A stretch of 52,271 bases of DNA from an uncultured Collinsella sp. (GTDB lineage Bacteria; Actinomycetota; Coriobacteriia; Coriobacteriales; Coriobacteriaceae), in assembly GCA_902495545.1 (NCBI GenBank), contig CABUXM010000004.1:1-52271 (forward strand), written 5' to 3'. The notes beneath the pieces were generated by a model, which saw only the letters and a program-made list of their open reading frames with translations, did not search any database and had not been told where the DNA came from. The position numbers and the translations under genes were made by a program. How positions within the stretch are numbered: the stretch's first letter is position 1; every line of letters starts with the position of its first letter. Below are positions 13,780-23,027 of the stretch, piece by piece.

Positions 13780-15849
13780 ATGTCTTCCCAGTTGACGGTT
13801 ATTATCGCCGGTATCGTGCTGGTTGTGGCCATCGTGGTCGCGCTGGTCATCATGCGTCGTGGCGATTCCCGTTTTACCTACGATACGCAGCATGGAACGG
13901 CCCCGCGCGCCACCGAGGGCGAGGGCAATACCGCGGCGACCGCCTTTAAGGGCCGCTTTTCCATCCTCACCACGGGTGTGGGCGCGATGTTTGCGGCACT
14001 TGCCGTCAAGCTGTGGGGCATGCAGATGGTCTCGTCGGACTATTACGAGAAGCAGGCTAATAGTAATCAGACTCGCACCGTAACCACACCCGCTGTGCGC
14101 GGTCGCATCCTCGACCGCAATGGCGTGGCGCTTGTCCAGAACCGTCCCTCACTTGCTGTCGTGGCCTACCGCGACCTTGCGGAGGATGAGGTTCTGGTTC
14201 GCCATCTTGCCAACGTGCTTGGAATGCCTTACGTGGCGGTCCTTCGCAATATTCAGGACAATACAGAGGGCGCTCAGAGCCTGCATACCATCGCGACGGA
14301 CGTCCGTCGCTCCACGGTTGCCTATATTCAGGAGCATGCCGGCGAGTTCCCGGGCGTCAAGATTGCCGAGCGTACCGAGCGCCAGTATCCATATGGCGAG
14401 ACGGCATGCCATATCTTGGGCTATACCGGCACCATTACCTCCGAGCAGCTCGAGGCCCAGAATAAGAAAACCTCTGGCGATGATGATGCTTCTGCTGGCA
14501 AGATTACGTACCAGTCGGGCGATATCGTGGGCCAGGCGGGCGTTGAGAGCTACTACGAAAACCTGCTGCAGGGTATTCGTGGCGAGCAGACCGTCAAGGT
14601 CGATGCCTCGGGCAATGTGACCGGTCAGGCCGGCGCCGTGCCCGCGAAGGCCGGCTCCGACATTAAGCTCACGCTTGACCTTAAGATCCAACAGGCCTGC
14701 GAGACGGCACTGGCGAGCGCTATCGAGCTTGCCAAGACCACTGGCTACAGCAATGCCGGCAACGGCGCTGTGGTGTGTCTCGATCCCAACAATGGCGAGA
14801 TCCTGGGCATGGCGAGCGAGCCCAAGTTCGATCCGTCCGTCTTTATCGGCGGCGTCTCAAATGACGTGTGGACCGAGCTCAATGATGACAAGGGTTCGCA
14901 CCCGCTGCTCAACCGCGCCATTAGCGGACAGTACATGTCGGCTTCGACCATCAAGCCGCTCTCGGCACTGGCCGGTCTTGAGTTTGGAACCTACACGTCG
15001 GGGCAGACGACCAACTGCACGGGCTATTGGACGGGTCTGGGCAAGTCGTGGGGCAAGTACTGCTGGCTGCATTCCGGCCACGGCACCATGACGCTGCAGT
15101 CGGGTATCGCCAACTCGTGCGACCCCGTCTTCTACGACATGGGCAAGGCGTTCTTTTATGACGAGCAACATTCCGAGGGCCTGCAGGAGGTCTTTCGTCG
15201 CTGGGGCCTAGGCAAGACCTGCGGTATCGATCTGCCGAGTGAGGGCGCGGGCCGTATTCCCGATGCCGAGTGGAAAGAGTCGTACTTCACCGATGCCTCT
15301 GCCGAGGACCGCAAGTGGAATGCCGGCGACATGACCAACATCGCCATCGGCCAGGGCGACATCCTGGTGACGCCCCTGCAGATGGCGTGCGCCTATATGG
15401 GTCTTGCCAATGGCGGCAAGCAGTACGTGCCCCACGTGTTTTTGTCGGCCGTGTCGCGCGATGGCGATGGCGATGCCTATAAGTACAACGGCAAGGGCAA
15501 GAAGAAGCGTCTGGAGGCCAAGATCAACAGCGATTCGGATTTGGCTCTTGTTCGCAACGGCATGCACGACGTGATTTACACGGCATCGACGTCCCTGGCG
15601 GCTCACTTTGGCACCCTGACGCCGCAGGTATACGGCAAGTCGGGCACGGGCGAGAAAAGCGGCGAGGACGAATACGCGTGGTTCTGCGCCTATGCACCGG
15701 CCGATGATCCCAAGTACGTCATCGCTACTGTCCTGGAGCAGGGCGGCGGCGGCTCAGATACCGCGATGCATGTCGTGCGCGACGTGCTCGGCGTGATTTA
15801 TGACGAGCCCGATACCTCTTCGGCCTCGGGCGATTCTTCGGTTCGATAG
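13780..15849 (+). CDS. mrdA: penicillin-binding protein 2 (elongation transpeptidase)
   Basis: This 689-residue class B PBP cross-links peptidoglycan during elongation. An N-terminal helix (about 4-24) and a second hydrophobic segment near 63-80 are followed by the PBP dimerisation domain (RGRILDRNGVAL) and the transpeptidase domain. The active sites are STIK (Ser389, Lys392), a second motif with SCD in ANSCDPVFYD, and KSGTGE (Lys620). The two N-terminal hydrophobic stretches are more than the usual one. It lies between mreD and rodA, its glycosyltransferase partner. Confidence 0.95.
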   Translation: MSSQLTVIIAGIVLVVAIVVALVIMRRGDSRFTYDTQHGTAPRATEGEGNTAATAFKGRFSILTTGVGAMFAALAVKLWGMQMVSSDYYEKQANSNQTRTVTTPAVRGRILDRNGVALVQNRPSLAVVAYRDLAEDEVLVRHLANVLGMPYVAVLRNIQDNTEGAQSLHTIATDVRRSTVAYIQEHAGEFPGVKIAERTERQYPYGETACHILGYTGTITSEQLEAQNKKTSGDDDASAGKITYQSGDIVGQAGVESYYENLLQGIRGEQTVKVDASGNVTGQAGAVPAKAGSDIKLTLDLKIQQACETALASAIELAKTTGYSNAGNGAVVCLDPNNGEILGMASEPKFDPSVFIGGVSNDVWTELNDDKGSHPLLNRAISGQYMSASTIKPLSALAGLEFGTYTSGQTTNCTGYWTGLGKSWGKYCWLHSGHGTMTLQSGIANSCDPVFYDMGKAFFYDEQHSEGLQEVFRRWGLGKTCGIDLPSEGAGRIPDAEWKESYFTDASAEDRKWNAGDMTNIAIGQGDILVTPLQMACAYMGLANGGKQYVPHVFLSAVSRDGDGDAYKYNGKGKKKRLEAKINSDSDLALVRNGMHDVIYTASTSLAAHFGTLTPQVYGKSGTGEKSGEDEYAWFCAYAPADDPKYVIATVLEQGGGGSDTAMHVVRDVLGVIYDEPDTSSASGDSSVR

Positions 15850-15858
15850 GAGGTTGCG

Positions 15859-17085
15859 ATGGATTTTTCTCCGGCGGATCTGTTCCGTTCAACCAAGACC
15901 GGCTCTCGCAGCAGCCTGGACCGCGTCAACAAGCAACTTTCGGCCTCGCGTGGCACGTTTCGCCAAAAGGTGCATATCGGTGTGCTCGTGGCTACTGTGG
16001 CGCTCGTCGCCTACGGTGCCATCATTATCTGGTCAGCTTCGCAGTTTAAGGCCGATGCCTCGTTCTCACGCCATCTGCTGGGAATTGGCATCGGCACGGT
16101 GCTGGCGGTGCTGGTCTGGCGCTCCGACCTGCGCGGTATTTCCAATTTCTCGACGGCGTTGCTCGTCATCGACCTGATCGTGATCCTCTCGCCCAAGATT
16201 CCGGGTCTGTCCTATACGGGCGGTCTGGGCATGACGGGCTGGATCAAGATTCCCGGTATCGGCTTGACATTCCAGCCGGTTGAGCTTGCCAAGCTCATCA
16301 CCATCTTCTTTATTGCTACGCTTGGCTCGCAGTATAACGGTCGCATCGATACCGTTCGTGACTACGTCAGGCTCTGCGGCATGCTGTCCATTCCGTTTTT
16401 GGCCGTCGTTGCCATGGGCGACCTGGGCTCGGGCCTGGTCGTGCTGGTTTCGGGCGCCATCGTCATTTGTATGAGCGGTGCACGCCGCGAATGGGTGCTG
16501 TCGACCTTGGCCCTGCTCGTGGGCCTGGTGGCCCTCGTCCTGGCGCTCGATTCGGTCTTTGATTCGTTGCTCGGCCACGATGTGCTCATCAAGCAGTATC
16601 AGATGAACCGTCTGACGGTCTTTATCGACCCCGATAATGCCGATTCGGACGATGCCTACAACCTGCAGCAGTCGCTTATCGCCGTTGGCTCGGGCGGCTT
16701 CTTTGGTAAGGGCCTGGGGCATGCGACGCAGTCGGCCGGCGGCTTTCTGCCTGAGTTCCACACCGACTTCGTCTTCGCCTTCCTGTCCGAGACCTTTGGC
16801 TTTTGCGGTTCCTTTTTGCTCCTGTGCCTCTACGTGCTGCTGATCTTTTCGACGATTCGCGTCGCCTTTAAGTGCGAGTCGCTGTTTTTGCGTCTTTCGT
16901 GTGTGGGCATCGTTGGCATGTGGGCGTTCCAGACTTTCGAAAACATCGGCATGTGCATCGGCGTGATGCCGATTACCGGTATTCCGCTTCCGTTTATTAG
17001 CTTCGGTTCGTCTTCGATGATGATTCAGCTGCTGACGGTGGGTATCGTACAATCCATATGGCGGCATCGTTCGGGCGCCGCGTAA
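15859..17085 (+). CDS. rodA: peptidoglycan glycosyltransferase RodA (SEDS family)
   Basis: This 408-residue polytopic protein polymerises lipid II with PBP2. Helices span the length after a 40-residue cytoplasmic start. Family motifs include LTFQPVELAKL, GDLGSGLVVL, the long loop with NLQQSLIAVGSGGFFGKGLG, TDFVFAFLSETFGF and PITGIPLPFISFGSSS near the end. RodA is chosen over FtsW because it is in the mre operon. Confidence 0.95.
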   Translation: MDFSPADLFRSTKTGSRSSLDRVNKQLSASRGTFRQKVHIGVLVATVALVAYGAIIIWSASQFKADASFSRHLLGIGIGTVLAVLVWRSDLRGISNFSTALLVIDLIVILSPKIPGLSYTGGLGMTGWIKIPGIGLTFQPVELAKLITIFFIATLGSQYNGRIDTVRDYVRLCGMLSIPFLAVVAMGDLGSGLVVLVSGAIVICMSGARREWVLSTLALLVGLVALVLALDSVFDSLLGHDVLIKQYQMNRLTVFIDPDNADSDDAYNLQQSLIAVGSGGFFGKGLGHATQSAGGFLPEFHTDFVFAFLSETFGFCGSFLLLCLYVLLIFSTIRVAFKCESLFLRLSCVGIVGMWAFQTFENIGMCIGVMPITGIPLPFISFGSSSMMIQLLTVGIVQSIWRHRSGAA

Positions 17086-17103
17086 CCGCTGGAGGGGTTT
17101 GCT

Positions 17104-18033
17104 ATGAAAATTCCCGTAGATAAGCTGACCCGCGCTTTTAAGATGGGCGCGTCCGTTAAGAAGGATTCCGATACGCCGGTGCGCGTCTCGGTCTATCTGG
17201 ATTCGTCCGCCTCGCGCTTTCTGGCCGAGACGGTGCGTGACGCCTTTGTGCCGCAGACGACCTCGGGCATTGTGCGCGTCGAGCGTCTGGGGGAGGAGCG
17301 AATTGCTCCAAAGACCGATACCGATGTGGTGCTGGTGCTCTCGTGTGGTTCCGACCGCTTGGAGAGTGCCGTGCAGGAGCTCGTGATCGCCGGCGCGCCC
17401 GTGTGCGTGCTTGCCGAGTCTGCTGTGGAGGTGCCGTTTATCGAGGAGTCCACGCCCATGCTCGGCGTGGTAGCGGCAACCGATAAGACGTATCTGCTCG
17501 AGACGCTTGCTCGCTGGATTCTCGATCGCACCGACAAGGAAACGGCTTTTGCGGCGAACTTTGCCTTCATGCGCATCGCGGCCGCCAATCGTATCATCAC
17601 CTCGTGCGCGCTCACCAATATGGCGACCGGTGCGCTGGTGTTTTTGCCGGGCGCCGATTATCCCGTTATGGCGCTGGCGCAGGTGGGCATGCTCTTTGAG
17701 CTCGCTGCCGTCTTTGGACGCGGCATTAAGCCCGAGCGCTGCTACGAGGTCGCGGGCGTGCTTGCCGGCGGTCTTGTGATCCGCGCGGTCACCCGCGCGC
17801 TCGTCAAGCAGACGCCGCATATTGGGTTTGCCGTCAAGGCGCTCACTGCTGCCGCGGGCACCTATGGCATGGGCCGTGCGCTCGTTTCGCTCTACGAGCG
17901 CGATGTCGACTACAGCCGTGCCAACGAGGTGGTCACTGCCACGTTCTCCCGCGTTCGCGATCTGGTGACCACGGTCGCGGGCGCTACCCGTCCTATGGCG
18001 TCCTATCAGGACGCATCAGATCTCGCTGCTTAG
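17104..18033 (+). CDS. DUF697/YcjF-like membrane protein
   Basis: In this 309-residue protein the first ~155 residues look like a nucleotide-binding-like alpha/beta fold without a P-loop (VVLVLSCGSDRLESAV). From about 160 there is a hydrophobic region (ANRIITSCALTNMATGALVF, PVMALAQVGMLFELAAVFG) resembling DUF697, often fused to or next to GTPases. It is 19 bp after rodA and 10 bp before the radical SAM gene, so probably in the same operon. Function unknown; obg is the nearest GTPase, about 3.5 kb downstream. Confidence 0.6.
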   Translation: MKIPVDKLTRAFKMGASVKKDSDTPVRVSVYLDSSASRFLAETVRDAFVPQTTSGIVRVERLGEERIAPKTDTDVVLVLSCGSDRLESAVQELVIAGAPVCVLAESAVEVPFIEESTPMLGVVAATDKTYLLETLARWILDRTDKETAFAANFAFMRIAAANRIITSCALTNMATGALVFLPGADYPVMALAQVGMLFELAAVFGRGIKPERCYEVAGVLAGGLVIRAVTRALVKQTPHIGFAVKALTAAAGTYGMGRALVSLYERDVDYSRANEVVTATFSRVRDLVTTVAGATRPMASYQDASDLAA

Positions 18034-18043
18034 GGGTTTTCCG

Positions 18044-19921
18044 TTGCGCGTTGCATACCAAGACTGTTTTCATTTAATTGAGCCGTTGCTCGCCAAGGTC
18101 GAGAAGCCGAGTCGCTATATCGATCACGAGTGGGGCACGCTTTCCAAGGCCGATGCCGACTACCGTTGCTGCCTGATCTACCCGGATGTGTACGAGGTTG
18201 GTCTGCCCAACCAGGGCATCGCCATCCTCTACAACATCCTTAACCAGGCCGAGGGCATCTCCTGTGAGCGTGGCTATGTGCCGTGGCCCGATATGGGTGA
18301 CGCCATGCGCGAGGCGGGTATTCCGCTGCTGTCGCTCGAGGGTGCAGCGCCGGTTGCTTCGTTTGATATCGTCGGTCTGCATGTGCCGCACGAGATGGCG
18401 GTGACGAACTTCCTCGAGGCACTCGACCTCGCTGGCATTCCGCTGTTAGCGGCCGACCGAGGCGAAGACGACCCCATCATCATCGCCGGCGGTCCCTCGG
18501 TGTACAACCCCGAGCCGTACGCGGCCTTCTTCGATGCCATCCTCATCGGTGAGGGCGAGGAATCGCTGCTCGAGACCTGCCAGCTGCATCGCCGCCTGCG
18601 TGATGAAGGAGTCCCGCGCGCGCAGATTGTTGAGCAGCTTGCATCCATTGCCGGCAACTACGTGCCGTCGCTCTATGAGGTTCGTCACGACGAGCCCTGC
18701 TCGCCGCATGGCTACACCGTGCCGCGTGAAGGCAAGGATGCGCCGACCGTGGTCTACAAGCGCGTCGTTGAGGATTTCGGCGCCACGAATCCGCTGTCGC
18801 AGTCGTGCGTGCCCTATGCGCAGCTGGTTCACGACCGCCTGTCTATCGAGATCCTGCGCGGCTGCGCCCGCGGCTGTCGTTTTTGTCAGGCCGGCATGAC
18901 GTATCGCCCGGTGCGCGAGCGCTCGGCCGACCAGATCGTCTCCTCGGTGATTCAGGGTCTGGAAAAGACCGGCTATGACGAGGTGTCGCTGACCTCGCTC
19001 TCCACGACCGACCACTCCTGCATTCGCGACGTGCTCGGCAGGCTCAACCGTCGCCTGGAGGATACGGGTATTCGCGTGTCTATTCCGTCGCAGCGCCTGG
19101 ATTCGTTTGGCGTGGATATGGCCGAGTCGGTCGCCGGCGAAAAGAAGGGCGGACTGACGTTCGCACCCGAGGCCGGCAGCCAGCGCATGCGCGACATCAT
19201 TAACAAGAACGTGACCGAGGAGGACCTGGACCGTGCGGCCAAGGCGGCCTTCGAGGCCGGCTGGAACCGCATGAAGCTCTACTTTATGATGGGCCTTCCC
19301 GGCGAGCGCGACGAGGACATCGTGGCCATCGCCAATCTGGCCGATCACGTGCTGGAGCTCGGTCGTTCCGTGGTGCCCAAGGCTCGTCGCGGCTCGATTT
19401 CGGTGTCGATCTCGGTTTCGGTCTTTATCCCCAAGGCTGCCACGCCGTTCCAGTGGTGCCCGCAGCTCGACTACGACGACGTCAAGCGTCGCCAGAAGCT
19501 GCTTATCACGAGCGTTCGCAACCGTGCCGTCCGCGTGCATTACCACGATGCCGAGACCTCGCTCATCGAGGCCGCGCTTTCCCGCGCCGGTCGTGACATG
19601 ACGCCCGTCATCATCGATGCTTGGCGCTCGGGCTCTCGCTTTGACGCCTGGGTAGAGCATTTCTCGCTCGATAACTGGAAGGAAGCTGCTGCCAAAAACG
19701 GCATCGACCTCAATGAGCTCGTGCACCTGCCCTACGAGTTGGACTGGCGCCTGCCGTGGGAGCACGTGAGCCCCGGCTGCACGCGCGGCTTCCTCGAGCG
19801 CGAGTACCGTCGCTCGCTCGAGGGCGTCACGACTCCCGACTGTACCCGCACGTCGTGCACCGGCTGCGGGATCTGCCCCACGCTCCACGCCAAGAATGTA
19901 TTGATGGGTGATCGCGCATGA
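18044..19921 (+). CDS. TIGR03960-family B12-binding-domain/radical SAM protein
   Basis: This 625-residue radical SAM enzyme starts at TTG 18044. An N-terminal B12-binding-like region (CLIYPDVYEVGLPNQGI) precedes the [4Fe-4S]-SAM motif CARGCRFC (Cys spacing 3 and 2) and the TIM-barrel core (EAGSQRMRDIINKNV, KLYFMMGLPGE). A C-terminal Cys cluster (CTRTSCTGCGIC) could hold a second iron-sulfur centre. The substrate is unknown. It overlaps the DUF2344 gene by 4 bases; the two are found together or fused in many bacteria, just upstream of rplU. Confidence 0.93.
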   Translation: MRVAYQDCFHLIEPLLAKVEKPSRYIDHEWGTLSKADADYRCCLIYPDVYEVGLPNQGIAILYNILNQAEGISCERGYVPWPDMGDAMREAGIPLLSLEGAAPVASFDIVGLHVPHEMAVTNFLEALDLAGIPLLAADRGEDDPIIIAGGPSVYNPEPYAAFFDAILIGEGEESLLETCQLHRRLRDEGVPRAQIVEQLASIAGNYVPSLYEVRHDEPCSPHGYTVPREGKDAPTVVYKRVVEDFGATNPLSQSCVPYAQLVHDRLSIEILRGCARGCRFCQAGMTYRPVRERSADQIVSSVIQGLEKTGYDEVSLTSLSTTDHSCIRDVLGRLNRRLEDTGIRVSIPSQRLDSFGVDMAESVAGEKKGGLTFAPEAGSQRMRDIINKNVTEEDLDRAAKAAFEAGWNRMKLYFMMGLPGERDEDIVAIANLADHVLELGRSVVPKARRGSISVSISVSVFIPKAATPFQWCPQLDYDDVKRRQKLLITSVRNRAVRVHYHDAETSLIEAALSRAGRDMTPVIIDAWRSGSRFDAWVEHFSLDNWKEAAAKNGIDLNELVHLPYELDWRLPWEHVSPGCTRGFLEREYRRSLEGVTTPDCTRTSCTGCGICPTLHAKNVLMGDRA

Positions 19922-20730
19922 GTGAGCGCCTGACCGACAACCCCTCGCTCTTTAGGCTTCGTGTTCGCTATGGCAAGCGCGATCGCCTTAAGTACCTGGG
20001 CCATCTCGAAGTAATCCATACCATTGAGCGCATCGTGCGCCGTGCGGGACTTCCCTATGCCGTCACGCAGGGCTTCTCTCCGCACATGCGCGTGGGCTTC
20101 TCTTCGGCGCTACCGGTGGGTACGTCGTCGACATGTGAGTGGTATGACCTGTTTATGACCGAGTTCGTGGCGCTCGACGAGGCGTTTGGGCGCCTGGCTG
20201 CGGCGTCTCCGGCCGATCTGGCGCCCATCGAGGCGGCGTATATCGACGTGCGCACGCCGGCGTTGACGGCGCAGCTCACGCGCCTGTCGTATCGCATCGA
20301 CCTGCACTTGGATCCCGAGGCGCCCGTAAGCGCCGACGAGGTGCGTCGTGCGATCGATACGCTGCGCGCGGGCCACGGCATCGACTACGCGCGCGGCAAA
20401 AAGAGCAAGCGCTTGGATTTGGATCACACGCTCGTGGGCTATGAGCTCACGGCGGGGGAGCGCCCGGACCATTTGGTGCTCATGCTCGACACCCATGCCG
20501 ACAACGAGGGCTCCATGCGTCCGGAGATTTTGCTTTCTGCTGCTGATGTTTTGTTGCAGGGCTTGACCCCGGGCGTGGATGCACCTATTGTTTCCACCGG
20601 TATGCAAGACCTCGTGACCATCTGCTCCTACGATGTCGAGCGTCAGAATCAAGCATGCGAGGACGACGAGGGCCGACTCGTCAGCCCCATACCTGTGCGA
20701 ACTTGTGGATTTGCTCCACATACTCGTTGA
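19918..20730 (+). CDS. TIGR03936/DUF2344 radical SAM-associated protein
   Basis: This 270-residue protein opens with RVRYGKRDRLKYLGHLE and contains QGFSPHMRVGFSSALPVG, the hallmarks of DUF2344. It is thought to partner the preceding radical SAM protein; function unknown. The ribonuclease E/G gene often found between this gene and rplU is absent. Confidence 0.92.
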   Translation: MSERLTDNPSLFRLRVRYGKRDRLKYLGHLEVIHTIERIVRRAGLPYAVTQGFSPHMRVGFSSALPVGTSSTCEWYDLFMTEFVALDEAFGRLAAASPADLAPIEAAYIDVRTPALTAQLTRLSYRIDLHLDPEAPVSADEVRRAIDTLRAGHGIDYARGKKSKRLDLDHTLVGYELTAGERPDHLVLMLDTHADNEGSMRPEILLSAADVLLQGLTPGVDAPIVSTGMQDLVTICSYDVERQNQACEDDEGRLVSPIPVRTCGFAPHTR

Positions 20731-20755
20731 CGGGGGTATTTTCGCCTGCTACTAT
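20727..20755 (+). promoter_or_regulatory. promoter of rplU-rpmA
   Basis: TTGACG (20727-20732), exactly 17 bp, then TACTAT (20750-20755): a near-consensus promoter overlapping the end of the DUF2344 gene and giving a short leader before rplU. Confidence 0.75.
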
Positions 20756-20797
20756 ATTCGGCTGTTGCACTAACTGATGCATGAAGGGCAAGTAAAC

Positions 20798-21172
20798 ATG
20801 TACGCAATCGTTAACACGGGCGGCAAGCAGTACAAGGTCGCCACCGACGATGTCATCACCGTCGAGAAGATCGAGGGCAATGAGGGCGACAAGGTCACCC
20901 TGCCGGTTATCTTCCTCAACGATGGTAAGAAGATCGTCACCGATCCCGACAAGCTGGCCAAGGCCAAGGTTACCGCTCAGATCGTTGAGCAGTTCAAGGG
21001 CGAGAAGCAGCTGGTCTTCAAGTTCCACAAGCGCAAGCGCTATCGTCGTCTGAAGGGTCACCGTCAGCAGCTCACCAAGCTGAAGATCGTGAAGGTTCAG
21101 GCTACCTCCCGCGCCAAGAAGGCTGTCAAGGCAGAGGCTGAGGCTGTTGCCGAGGCTCCCGTCGCCGAGTAG
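20798..21172 (+). CDS. rplU: 50S ribosomal protein L21
   Basis: This 124-residue protein starts at ATG 20798, 9 bp after GAAGGG; the in-frame ATG 20777 would add seven unlikely residues. MYAIVNTGGKQYKV and FKFHKRKRYRRLKGHRQQ are diagnostic. The C-terminus has an Ala/Glu-rich extension. It binds 23S rRNA in the large subunit. Confidence 0.97.
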   Translation: MYAIVNTGGKQYKVATDDVITVEKIEGNEGDKVTLPVIFLNDGKKIVTDPDKLAKAKVTAQIVEQFKGEKQLVFKFHKRKRYRRLKGHRQQLTKLKIVKVQATSRAKKAVKAEAEAVAEAPVAE

Positions 21173-21205
21173 ATTACACTCGTAACGAAAGAGTAGGTAT
21201 ACACA

Positions 21206-21463
21206 ATGGCACACAAAAAAGGACTCGGTTCCTCCCGTAATGGCCGTGACTCCCGCGGTCAGCGCCTTGGCACGAAGCGCTATGCCGGCCAGACGGTAAC
21301 CACGGGCACGATTCTCGTCCGTCAGCACGGCACGCACATCCACCCGGGTGAGAACGTTGGCCGTGGTAAGGACGACACGCTGTTCGCGCTGGTCGACGGT
21401 ACCGTTGAGTTCCACAAGGGTATCAAGCACAGGGTCAGCGTACGCCCGCTCGCGAACGCGTAA
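21206..21463 (+). CDS. rpmA: 50S ribosomal protein L27
   Basis: This 85-residue protein has the L27 start MAHKKGLGSSRNGRDS and QHGTHIHPGENVGRGKDDTL. Its N-terminus reaches the peptidyl transferase centre. It begins directly at MAHKKG, without the cleaved N-terminal extension seen in many Firmicutes. Confidence 0.98.
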   Translation: MAHKKGLGSSRNGRDSRGQRLGTKRYAGQTVTTGTILVRQHGTHIHPGENVGRGKDDTLFALVDGTVEFHKGIKHRVSVRPLANA

Positions 21464-21488
21464 TTCACCCTTCATAGAGCACATATGT

Positions 21489-21532
21489 GGGAGGCACTTG
21501 AGTTTTAGGATTCAAGGGTCTCCCTCTTTTTT
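21489..21532 (+). terminator. terminator between rpmA and obg
   Basis: Outer stem 21489-21493 with 21520-21524 and inner stem 21497-21501 with 21512-21516, followed by six T. It ends just before the obg ribosome binding site and probably lets only part of the transcription pass into obg. Confidence 0.7.
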
Positions 21533-21548
21533 GTAGGAGGCGATTCTG

Positions 21549-23024
21549 TTGTCACAGTTCACCGATATCAGCCGCATTAACGTGTGCGGCGGCGACGGCG
21601 GAGCCGGATGCATGTCGTTTAGGCGCGAGGCATTTGTTCCCAAGGGCGGCCCCGATGGCGGCGACGGCGGTCGTGGCGGCAATGTCGTCATCCAGGCCGA
21701 TGCTCAGCTGTCTTCGCTGATCGATTACCGCTTTAAGCATCACTTTCGCGCCGAGCGCGGCACGCACGGGCAGGGTGCCCGTCGTAACGGCAAGAGCGGC
21801 GAGGACCTGATTCTCAAGGTCCCTATGGGTACCGTGGTGCGGGAGCTCGACCCCGAGACGCAGACCCCGATGTTCGAGATTGCCGATCTGGTGCACGATG
21901 GCGAGCGCGTCGTCGTGGCGCCCGGCGGTGCCGGCGGCCTGGGCAACACGCACTTTGTGACGTCGGTGCGCCGCGCGCCCGCGTTCGCCCAGCTGGGCGA
22001 GCCGGCCGAGGAGCACTGGATTGAGCTCGAGATGAAGCTTATGGCCGATGCCGCGCTCGTGGGCTTTCCCTCGGTGGGTAAGTCATCTCTCATCGCGCGC
22101 ATGAGTGCCGCCCGCCCCAAGATCGCCGACTACCCGTTTACCACGCTCGTGCCGAATCTCGGCATGGTGCGTGCCGGCGAATATTCTTACGTCGTTGCCG
22201 ACGTCCCCGGTCTTATCGAAGGCGCGAGCGAGGGCAAGGGTCTGGGTCACCAGTTCCTGCGCCACATTGAGCGTACGGCTCTGATCATGCATGTCGTCGA
22301 CATGACGGGTGGTTTTGAGGATCGCGATCCGGTCGAGGATTACCACATCATCAACCGCGAGCTCGAGCAGTATGGCGCCGAGCTCTCGGAGCGTCCGCAG
22401 ATCGTCGTTGCCAACAAGTGCGACGCGCCGGGCACGGCCGACAAGATTGCCGACCTTAAGCGCGCAGCGCTCGACGATGGGCATATGTTCTTTGCCGTGT
22501 CCGCCGTGACGGGTGCCGGTCTCAACACGCTGATGCTTGCCGTGGGCGAGCAGGTGGCTAAGCTGCGCGCCGAGTTGGCTGTCTCGGATGAGCCGGTCGT
22601 TCTGCGCGACGATGAGTGGGAGCGCCGCCGCCTGCAGCGTGAGAAGCGTTTCCGTATTGTCCAGGAAGAGCCAGGTGCCTTCCGCGTGGTCGGTCGCGCC
22701 ATCGAGCGCATGGTCATCCAGACCGACTGGGAAAATGAGGAAGCCGTCATTTACCTGCAGCATAAGTTTGCGCGTATGGGTGTTGACGACGCGCTCGAGA
22801 AGGCCGGTTGCCGTGCGGGCGACGAGGTCCGCATTTGCCAGCGCGCCTTTGACTTTGAGGGCGCCGAGGACTTCTCGGAGTACGAGGAGCTCGAGGATGC
22901 TGGCGAGGACGTTGCCGTTGAAGCCATTGACATGGCCGATGCTGCGGATGAGGGCGTCGAGGTTGTCGATGCGACGGATGCAGCGGATGCCGCGGGCGAT
23001 ACCGAGACACCGGAGGGCGAGTAA
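21549..23024 (+). CDS. obg: GTPase ObgE/CgtA
   Basis: This 491-residue GTPase in 50S assembly and stress signalling starts at TTG 21549 behind AGGAGG. The glycine-rich Obg fold (GGDGGAGCMSFRREAF, GPDGGDGGRGG) comes first. The G domain follows with P-loop GFPSVGKSS (about residue 172), DVPGLIEGAS and NKCD, then the OCT domain (EEPGAFRVVGRAIERMV). The final ~45 residues are an acidic Asp/Glu/Ala tail. Confidence 0.97.
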   Translation: MSQFTDISRINVCGGDGGAGCMSFRREAFVPKGGPDGGDGGRGGNVVIQADAQLSSLIDYRFKHHFRAERGTHGQGARRNGKSGEDLILKVPMGTVVRELDPETQTPMFEIADLVHDGERVVVAPGGAGGLGNTHFVTSVRRAPAFAQLGEPAEEHWIELEMKLMADAALVGFPSVGKSSLIARMSAARPKIADYPFTTLVPNLGMVRAGEYSYVVADVPGLIEGASEGKGLGHQFLRHIERTALIMHVVDMTGGFEDRDPVEDYHIINRELEQYGAELSERPQIVVANKCDAPGTADKIADLKRAALDDGHMFFAVSAVTGAGLNTLMLAVGEQVAKLRAELAVSDEPVVLRDDEWERRRLQREKRFRIVQEEPGAFRVVGRAIERMVIQTDWENEEAVIYLQHKFARMGVDDALEKAGCRAGDEVRICQRAFDFEGAEDFSEYEELEDAGEDVAVEAIDMADAADEGVEVVDATDAADAAGDTETPEGE

Positions 23025-23027
23025 GCC

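Noticed and set aside
22880..23020. Repeat or low-complexity gene at the obg 3' end
   Set aside because: It is the acidic tail of Obg in frame, common in the family and not a separate element.
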